59,371 bases of DNA from Bacillota bacterium (GTDB lineage Bacteria > Bacillota > Clostridia > Acetivibrionales > DSM-1351). The translations under genes and the position numbers were made by a program. The notes beneath the pieces were generated by a model. The model saw nothing but the letters and a program-made list of their open reading frames with translations. It was not told the origin of the DNA and did not search any database. How positions within the stretch are numbered: the first letter of the stretch is position 1; the number at the start of each line of letters is the position of its first letter. The stretch is from NCBI GenBank assembly GCA_023431385.1, contig JAEYWA010000003.1:1-59371 (forward strand), given 5' to 3'. Below, piece after piece: positions 54,070-59,371 of the stretch.

Positions 54070-55777
54070 TTTCATCATCCTCTGACGTATTATTTTTTAC
54101 AGTCCAGCTTCTGCTGATTTTGGGCTGACTCTTTATATCCTTTGTATTTAAGTAATCTGGCCTGCTCTCCTGCTTCCATATGGGTTTTCTGGATAGTTTA
54201 TCGGAGTATGTTCCTTTTGTTCTCGGTCCAAAAGGTACCAGGAATGGCACTCCAAAAGACTTCGAACCGGCAAGAATTAAGGCGTTTATTGTCAGGCCAA
54301 GAGCTACACCTAAAAAGCCTGCAGTAGCTCCAAGTATAATGTAAGCAAACCTTATCATCCTTATTGAAAAGGACATTGAAAAGCTGGGGATGGCAAAAGA
54401 ACCAAGTGCAGTTATGGCCACTATTATTATCATAATTGGGCTGACTAGATTTGCGGATACTGCAGCCTGACCTAAAATCAAACCACCGACAATTCCTATT
54501 GTTGACCCGATAGCCCCCGGAATCCTTATACCTGCTTCTCTGATCAATTCAAATGAGAACTCCATCAGCAGTACTTCAACAACAGACGGGAACGGTACAT
54601 TTTCCCTTGAAGCCTCTATTGCGAACAGAAGATTTGTCGGTATCATTTCCTGGTGAAAGTTTGTAACAGCAATATATAATCCCGGCAGGAGCAGTGCAAT
54701 AATTACACCGATAATTCTTATTATTCTGATGAAATTTACGTAGGGATACCTAATGTTGTTATCTTCAGTAGTATGCAGGAATTCAGTAACTGTTGCAGGC
54801 ATCACAAGCACAAACGGGCTGCCATCCATCGTAACCGCTATATTCCCTTGAGCCAGCATCATGGCCACCCTGTCGGGTCTCTCAGTCGCAACTATCTGTG
54901 GAGCCGAAATAAAGGTGCTATCCTCAATCAGCTGCTCAAGTTCTCCAGTATCAAATATATAGTCAACATCAATGTTTTTTACTCGCTTTAATACTTCCTG
55001 CACCAGAGATTCATTTGCAATATCCTTGATATACATTACGGCACAAGGAGTATTGCTTCGTTTCCCGATAGTTGTCCCCTCCACCATTAAATCCTTATCC
55101 TTTAATATTTTTCTTATAAGGGCAGTATTGGCTCGAATCTGTTCATTGAAAGCTTCCTGTGGGCCACGTATAACAGTTTCCGATCTGGGAGGATCTACTC
55201 CCCTATGCTCCCATGATTTAACATCGGCCGCATATGCGTAGTCCAACCCTTCAATAAAAACAGCACAGCCTCCGAAATTTATATTTCTGATTAACTCCAT
55301 GTAATTGTCAACCTTTGTTATTTGGTTAAATGGAAGTAGTCTGTTATATATAAATTCGCCTATATCTTTGATTTCTTCTCTTATATCAAGATTCGACAGA
55401 AGCATGAGAGGCTGAAGAATACTGCGACTTATACTGGTTCTATCTGTCATGCCATCAATAAAAACTATAAATCCCTTCAACACTTTGTTCTTTACGGTTA
55501 TATTGAATTCTCTGTTAACCATGTCGCTATTATTGGGGATTTTATAAGTTTGTTTCATTACCTTCAGATTTAAATCCAGGTCATTTGATATTTTCTTTCT
55601 TAAAATGTCATCACCGACAGTACAGTCAGTGAATTCATCCTCCAGCTTTTCCTTTCCAAAGGTATCAAGTGACGCTGCATTGAGAACAGTTTCACAGTTC
55701 TTTTTTTTATTTTCCTTTAGTATAAACTCTTCCTTTTTATTATGTTCCTTGAATATAAGATAATTTAAGAAGCCCAA
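54059..55777 (-). CDS. GerA-type spore germination protein
   Basis: A-subunit of the receptor. The 572-residue protein has a large N-terminal hydrophilic domain (about residues 1-330, with DGMTDRTSISRSILQPLML and IVATERPDRVAMMLAQGN), then about five membrane segments ending in a short basic tail. Start TTG 55777 has GAGGGAG six bases upstream. First gene of the gerA-gerB-gerC operon, which has a sigma-G-like promoter. Confidence 0.95.
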   Translation of the reverse strand: MGFLNYLIFKEHNKKEEFILKENKKKNCETVLNAASLDTFGKEKLEDEFTDCTVGDDILRKKISNDLDLNLKVMKQTYKIPNNSDMVNREFNITVKNKVLKGFIVFIDGMTDRTSISRSILQPLMLLSNLDIREEIKDIGEFIYNRLLPFNQITKVDNYMELIRNINFGGCAVFIEGLDYAYAADVKSWEHRGVDPPRSETVIRGPQEAFNEQIRANTALIRKILKDKDLMVEGTTIGKRSNTPCAVMYIKDIANESLVQEVLKRVKNIDVDYIFDTGELEQLIEDSTFISAPQIVATERPDRVAMMLAQGNIAVTMDGSPFVLVMPATVTEFLHTTEDNNIRYPYVNFIRIIRIIGVIIALLLPGLYIAVTNFHQEMIPTNLLFAIEASRENVPFPSVVEVLLMEFSFELIREAGIRIPGAIGSTIGIVGGLILGQAAVSANLVSPIMIIIVAITALGSFAIPSFSMSFSIRMIRFAYIILGATAGFLGVALGLTINALILAGSKSFGVPFLVPFGPRTKGTYSDKLSRKPIWKQESRPDYLNTKDIKSQPKISRSWTVKNNTSEDDENED

Positions 55778-55821
55778 AGTTTACTCCCTCAATCTGTTGA
55801 AATTTGTATGCTTTTAAAAAT

Positions 55822-55851
55822 ATTATGGTAGTTAACTTATTTTTATATACA
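55822..55851 (-). promoter_or_regulatory. Sigma-G-type forespore promoter of the ger operon
   Basis: On the minus strand GTATA (55851-55847), an 18-base spacer and CATAATA (55828-55822) match the sigma-G consensus GHATR-N18-CATxHTA exactly. The start codon of gerA is 45 bases below the -10 element. Confidence 0.75.
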
Positions 55852-55914
55852 TTTGTACACTCTGACAAATTCTTGTAATGTTAATTTAATTTTTTATTTA
55901 TGATTTCTACCTTG

Positions 55915-55944
55915 TGAAAAAATAGTTAATAAACTATCATAATA
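55915..55944 (+). promoter_or_regulatory. Weak sigma-G/F-like promoter before the carboxypeptidase homologue
   Basis: CATAATA (55938-55944) matches the sigma-G -10 element. The -35 TGAAAA (55915-55920) matches five of six bases of TGAATA, at 17 bases rather than 18. It is divergent from the ger promoter. Tentative. Confidence 0.4.
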
Positions 55945-56021
55945 GTATAAGCTTTTTGATAATTTGATTAGGAATCTTTATTTACAAAAACAAATAAATA
56001 CAAATGAGGATCAGAAGTTAA

Positions 56022-57263
56022 ATGAAGAAATTACATCGATTATTTGTTGTGTTTATATTAGTATTTGCCATTTTATCCATAAATATTGTTCCCGTTTCTG
56101 CATGGACACCTGAGGAGGATCTATCAGCCAGTTCAGCTATACTTATTGACACGCTCAGAGGTCAAACTCTCTATGAAAAGGAAGCGGACAAACTTTTATC
56201 TCCCTCGATAATGTGTAAGTTAATGACAGCACTTATAACCATAGATAAAACTCAATTAAACTCAAAGGTTACCATTAGTAAGAATGCTGCGGGAATAAAC
56301 GGAGCTTCACTTAATCTGACAGTGGGAAACCTTTATACCGTTAAGGACCTGCTTTATGGTGTTATGCTGTCTCCGGGCAACGATGCAGCAATTGCTTTGG
56401 CTGAATATGTAGGCAATGGAGATGTTAACAAGTTTGTTGGACTGATGAATGAGACCGCAAAAAAAAATATGCTGAATCATACATATTTTGTTAATCCCAC
56501 AGGTTTATATGACGAAGCCCAGTTTACATCAGTAAGGGACATTGCCAAACTGATAAAAATAGCTATTTCCAACCCGGTTTTCAACTCAATATTCGGATCT
56601 AAAGGGGTAGCCTGGGGCGACGGAAAGAATTCATCAATTCTTACTAATCAGAATAAACTTTTCTGGAGTTATAGTGGTGTTGATGGTGGAAAGATAGGCA
56701 CCAACCCAAAACAGGGTGTTATTTCGGTTACAACGGCAACCAGAGATGGGCGAAGGCTCCTCGCCGTGGTATTTGATAAGGATGAAGAAAGTGCCCTTAG
56801 TCAAACTACACAATTGTTCGATTATGGATTTCAGCATTTTTACAACGGGATTCTGGTTTCAAAGGACATACCCCTTCGAACAATAAATGTTCAGGATATC
56901 GATGTTAATTTAATAAGTAAAATTGATATATATTACACATATCCCGTAGGACAAAGCTATATCAAGAATATCTCCTTTACTAAAAATGAGAAGCTGACTC
57001 TACCTATAAAAACGGATACTGTTGCCGGAGTAATTAAATATACTCTCGAAGATGGAACAGAAATTGATGTGGATCTGTATTCCGACAGAGAAGTTGTCGC
57101 ACCTGAGGATTATAAGGCCAGAATCAATAAAATATTTGAAGAAAACCGGGATTTAGTAATCATTGTAATAATCCTTCTGTCCATAGAGCTTATACTTGCT
57201 TTTTATTACATGATAAAGTTTATAATAAAAATTGCAAAAAAAATGGGACACCCTGAAAAATAA
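56022..57263 (+). CDS. D-alanyl-D-alanine carboxypeptidase homologue with altered active site (probable pseudoenzyme)
   Basis: A 413-residue protein with a signal peptide (about residues 1-27), a peptidase S11 domain (about 30-270), a C-terminal beta domain (about 280-360) and a membrane segment (about 375-400). The fold markers are normal: NPTGLYDE, RDIAKLIK and YGVML. The catalytic motifs are not. SxxK is IMCK at 63-66 with Ser one place too early at 62; SxN is PGN at 118-120 with Ser at 117; KTG is KIG at 224-226. It looks like DacF, but loss of the nucleophile predicts no carboxypeptidase activity. It could be a peptidoglycan-binding or regulatory protein of the spore. Confidence 0.85.
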   Translation: MKKLHRLFVVFILVFAILSINIVPVSAWTPEEDLSASSAILIDTLRGQTLYEKEADKLLSPSIMCKLMTALITIDKTQLNSKVTISKNAAGINGASLNLTVGNLYTVKDLLYGVMLSPGNDAAIALAEYVGNGDVNKFVGLMNETAKKNMLNHTYFVNPTGLYDEAQFTSVRDIAKLIKIAISNPVFNSIFGSKGVAWGDGKNSSILTNQNKLFWSYSGVDGGKIGTNPKQGVISVTTATRDGRRLLAVVFDKDEESALSQTTQLFDYGFQHFYNGILVSKDIPLRTINVQDIDVNLISKIDIYYTYPVGQSYIKNISFTKNEKLTLPIKTDTVAGVIKYTLEDGTEIDVDLYSDREVVAPEDYKARINKIFEENRDLVIIVIILLSIELILAFYYMIKFIIKIAKKMGHPEK

Positions 57264-57278
57264 GGGGTCTCATTTTTT
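57242..57278 (+). terminator. Terminator overlapping the end of the carboxypeptidase homologue
   Basis: AATGGGACACCCT pairs with AGGGGTCTCATT, with two or three mismatched positions, followed by TTTTTT. Confidence 0.7.
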
Positions 57279-57299
57279 ATATTACAGCACAAGGTAGGA

Positions 57300-58151
57300 T
57301 CAGACTGACTTTTGCTTTAGTTCAGGATTCCTTCTTTTATGCCTGTCACTATTCTCAATATAGGTCTTAAGTACCCTCTCCAGGTCAAGTACATCCTTCA
57401 TTTCGAAGTAACCTGACTTTTTATGAATAAATTTGGCAGCTTTCACTGCGCCTTGAGCAAAGGCTTTTCTTGAAAAGGATTCGTGGCTAATCTCAATCTT
57501 ATCTTCCTCTCCCACTATCATCACCTCATGCTTGCCAATTACACCTCCAGCTCTTATAGAACTGATGGGAATATCAGCTGCAGAAATACCAATCCCGGTA
57601 TTTTTAAGACCTCCTTGAATTTCAAGAGCAATCTTTTTCGCAGTACCTGAAGGTGAATCAAGTTTGTTTTTGTGATGTACCTCAGTTATCTGGAAATCAT
57701 AACTACTTAAAAGGCTTGCGGTCAGGTTGGTAAGAAGCATGAGAACATTTACACCAAGAGTTATGTTCGGAGCGTAAACTACTCCATTTTTATACTTCCT
57801 GGACAATACATAGATTCTTTTAAGGTCATACTTCGAAAATCCTGTTGTTCCTATAACTATATTAACTCTGTATCTAGCAAAAATTGCGGCGTTCCTTAAA
57901 GCTGATTTAGGATTGGAAAAGTCAATAACTACATCAGGCTTGTTTCTAAAAACAATTTCCTCCAAATTATCTGAACTTTTAATAATAATTCCGGTATTTT
58001 CTATCCCCAAAACCTTTCCCAAGTCCATGTTTTTTAACTTACTTGAAGGACTGCATATAACTGACACCAGCTGAATGTCGTTCTGATTTAGTATTTCTCT
58101 GGCTATTTCTTTTCCCGTGCGGCCCAGCCCTGAGATGCAAACTTTAATCAT
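57300..58151 (-). CDS. dapB: 4-hydroxy-tetrahydrodipicolinate reductase
   Basis: Reduces hydroxy-tetrahydrodipicolinate in the diaminopimelate/lysine pathway, which supplies peptidoglycan cross-link residues; dipicolinate for spores branches at its substrate. The 283-residue protein has the nucleotide motif GLGRTGKE, DFSNP and GTTGFS, and the active-site EVHHKNKLDSPSGTA with catalytic Lys. The C-terminal 20 residues are an unusual basic extension (HKRRNPELKQ). GGGAGGGG lies seven bases upstream of the ATG. A c-di-AMP riboswitch and terminator precede it on the same strand. Confidence 0.93.
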   Translation of the reverse strand: MIKVCISGLGRTGKEIAREILNQNDIQLVSVICSPSSKLKNMDLGKVLGIENTGIIIKSSDNLEEIVFRNKPDVVIDFSNPKSALRNAAIFARYRVNIVIGTTGFSKYDLKRIYVLSRKYKNGVVYAPNITLGVNVLMLLTNLTASLLSSYDFQITEVHHKNKLDSPSGTAKKIALEIQGGLKNTGIGISAADIPISSIRAGGVIGKHEVMIVGEEDKIEISHESFSRKAFAQGAVKAAKFIHKKSGYFEMKDVLDLERVLKTYIENSDRHKRRNPELKQKSV

Positions 58152-58235
58152 AAAAAGACCCCTCCCTTTATTTATAGTGGTTGTTGAAATGATTAAATTT
58201 AACTGAAGAAAATGAATAGGATTAGTTCAGTAGTG
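58152..58235 (-). other. dapB leader between the riboswitch terminator and the start codon
   Basis: An 84-base leader. Immediately before it a perfect palindrome TTAGTTCA-GTAG-TGAACTAA (58222-58241) overlaps the T-run of the terminator and could be a second RNA hairpin or an operator. Confidence 0.4.
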
Positions 58236-58240
58236 AACTA

Positions 58241-58273
58241 AATAAAAATGCTACAGTAATAAACTGCAGCATT
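58241..58273 (-). terminator. Riboswitch-associated terminator
   Basis: On the minus strand AATGCTGCAG pairs with CTGTAGCATT (one G-T pair), followed by TTTTTATTTAG. It lies 38 bases after the aptamer and before dapB, as expected for an expression platform. Confidence 0.85.
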
Positions 58274-58310
58274 GGTAAAAGTAAAGATTTTATGATTCAC
58301 TTTCTCCCCA

Positions 58311-58436
58311 ACGCTTACGAAGTTAGCTGACGGATTCGGATTGGTCGAGACTAACCCTACCTGACAAACTCAGGATTCACCCCAATAAATGGTTCCCCCG
58401 CTTACAGCACCTTGCTGCAACTCAGCGATTAAAAGT
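58311..58436 (-). promoter_or_regulatory. c-di-AMP riboswitch (ydaO/yuaA class)
   Basis: The minus strand reads ATCGCTGAG...AGCGGGGGAACC...TTGGGGTGAATCC...GGTAGGG...CCGAATCCGTCAGCTAAC...GTAAGCG, the conserved core blocks of the ydaO class in the right order. A rho-independent terminator follows, consistent with switching off when c-di-AMP is high. The downstream gene is dapB. The gene upstream of it on the same strand encodes a 3D-domain wall protein, but that gene ends before the riboswitch. Confidence 0.93.
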
Positions 58437-58547
58437 ATTAAGTTAAATTTATACACGTATTATAAACTATTTTCACATTTAGGTCAATATTTCCTCAAAT
58501 TTGTTCAAATTCATTTATATTTAATTATATGCCTAAACTATACCACT

Positions 58548-59339
58548 TTATGACAAAATAGATTGATCTATCTTTCCGTTTCCTAGCTTAACTAAATACA
58601 CATCATAATATTCTTCACCTAATGCAAAAGCAAATTTTCTATCGAGTACAGCAAAGTCGAATCTGTTTTTCCCTTTAATAGCGCTTCCTGTATCCATTGC
58701 AATTGTGTATCCAAGACCTTTAATATAAAACACCGTGCCATAGGGCCAATGACTCTTATCTACTGCTATGGATACTCCGGGCACAATGGGAAGCCCGGAG
58801 CTTGTTATTCCTTTATCATTTCCGCACTCTTCACTGGATGGAGTATAAGCAGTCCCGAGAAACCTTCCTATATATTTTCCTTTTTTATTAGAAGTTTCGA
58901 GAACACTTCCATTATATATTTTGTATGACTGAGGAGTAACACCTGCAGAAGCTGCTTTTTTAAGGGATTTCTGCAACTCCAGATTATCTCCCGACAATTC
59001 CTTTGTCGCGGTCTCCAACTGCTGGTTCTTTTCCTTCAAAGTCTGCAGTTCTTTTTTTATTTTCTCATTTTGTTTCTTTAATTCGGTATTCTCTTTGTTA
59101 AGCTTTTGGCTCTGGTCCTTATATGAATTGCTGTTTGCGGCTAATGAGTGGTTGGATTTTAATATCATCATAGCAGATATGCATTCACTATCATATTTCT
59201 CCTTGTATAGATTTACGACATCATTGACCTTAAAGCAGAAAAATGCCAAAATTGCTATGGTGACAGTCAACAGGATAATGAGAGTTTTTAATACAAAGGT
59301 ATTGTAATTCTTTATTTTTAAATCATCTGTTTTGTCCAT
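58548..59339 (-). CDS. Membrane-anchored 3D-domain protein (putative peptidoglycan hydrolase)
   Basis: A 263-residue protein: one N-terminal membrane segment (about residues 18-38), a coiled coil (about 75-130), and a C-terminal 3D domain (about 160-255) with LGTAYTPSSEECGND, the aspartates of VAVDKSHWPYGTV and MDTGSAIKGKNRFD. The 3D fold is the lytic transglycosylase-like core of MltA and of YocH/Rpf-type proteins. It would act outside the membrane on the wall. No riboswitch is visible in the 30 bases upstream within the window. Confidence 0.9.
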   Translation of the reverse strand: MDKTDDLKIKNYNTFVLKTLIILLTVTIAILAFFCFKVNDVVNLYKEKYDSECISAMMILKSNHSLAANSNSYKDQSQKLNKENTELKKQNEKIKKELQTLKEKNQQLETATKELSGDNLELQKSLKKAASAGVTPQSYKIYNGSVLETSNKKGKYIGRFLGTAYTPSSEECGNDKGITSSGLPIVPGVSIAVDKSHWPYGTVFYIKGLGYTIAMDTGSAIKGKNRFDFAVLDRKFAFALGEEYYDVYLVKLGNGKIDQSILS

Positions 59340-59371
59340 TATTTCAAAAGCACTCCTGATTATTCAATTAA

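Overview
The window looks like the chromosome of a low-GC, endospore-forming member of the Clostridia. The closest match by feel is the mesophilic cellulolytic Ruminiclostridium / Clostridium cellulolyticum group; this is inferred from gene order and protein character, not from a search. Supporting signs are a GerA-type germination operon with a sigma-G-like promoter, YqfC/YqfD, a PdaA-type deacetylase, Spo0E, SpoIIIE/FtsK, DivIVA/SepF and an Agr-type peptide signalling locus. Nearly everything is core chromosome. I see no prophage, intact insertion sequence or CRISPR array.

Layout. 1-14400 is almost entirely minus strand: folD, a YgiQ-type radical SAM protein, a membrane TPR protein, ftsK/spoIIIE, then a division cluster read as HlyD-like protein > PLP-binding YggS > sepF > yggT > ylmH > divIVA, with a methionine-gamma-lyase-like gene above it. 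14700-19900 is mixed: an RluA-type pseudouridine synthase, a MerR-like coiled-coil regulator, a zinc-ribbon TM2 protein, and a signalling patch made of agrB, a 7-TM protein without a kinase domain, a 39-residue agrD, an XRE repressor-like gene on the other strand and a 56-residue spo0E. 20000-32600 holds ychF, HD proteins, cheW, a DUF896 gene, an rRNA methyltransferase broken by one TGA codon, a Mrr-like membrane protein, a MYG1 homologue, a WG-repeat exported protein, a J-domain-like protein and a heterodimeric ABC exporter, then a heptanucleotide repeat patch. 32700-43300 is the conserved era block (cls, recO, era, cdd, dgkA, ybeY, pgpH, phoH, yqfD, yqfC) followed by a PdaA-like deacetylase. 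43400-51300 contains two DUF881 genes, tRNA-Trp, a hexapeptide acetyltransferase, two DinB-fold proteins, an amidase, a frameshifted lipoprotein, an SDR oxidoreductase and a DUF2971 protein. 51400-59371 is the spore and wall end: a small membrane protein, gerC, gerB and gerA on one strand, a D,D-carboxypeptidase homologue lacking its catalytic motifs, dapB behind a c-di-AMP (ydaO) riboswitch, and a 3D-domain wall protein.

How it fits together. Much of the window concerns septation, peptidoglycan and spore formation or germination, and c-di-AMP appears twice: as the substrate expected for the PgpH homologue and as the ligand of the riboswitch before dapB. The most interesting items are (1) the Agr locus, in which a kinase-less 7-TM protein sits where a sensor would be expected and Spo0E lies close by; (2) the D,D-carboxypeptidase homologue in which all three penicillin-binding motifs are altered at key positions; (3) the c-di-AMP riboswitch plus terminator placed before dapB; and (4) two single-event gene lesions, an in-frame TGA and an A9-tract frameshift.
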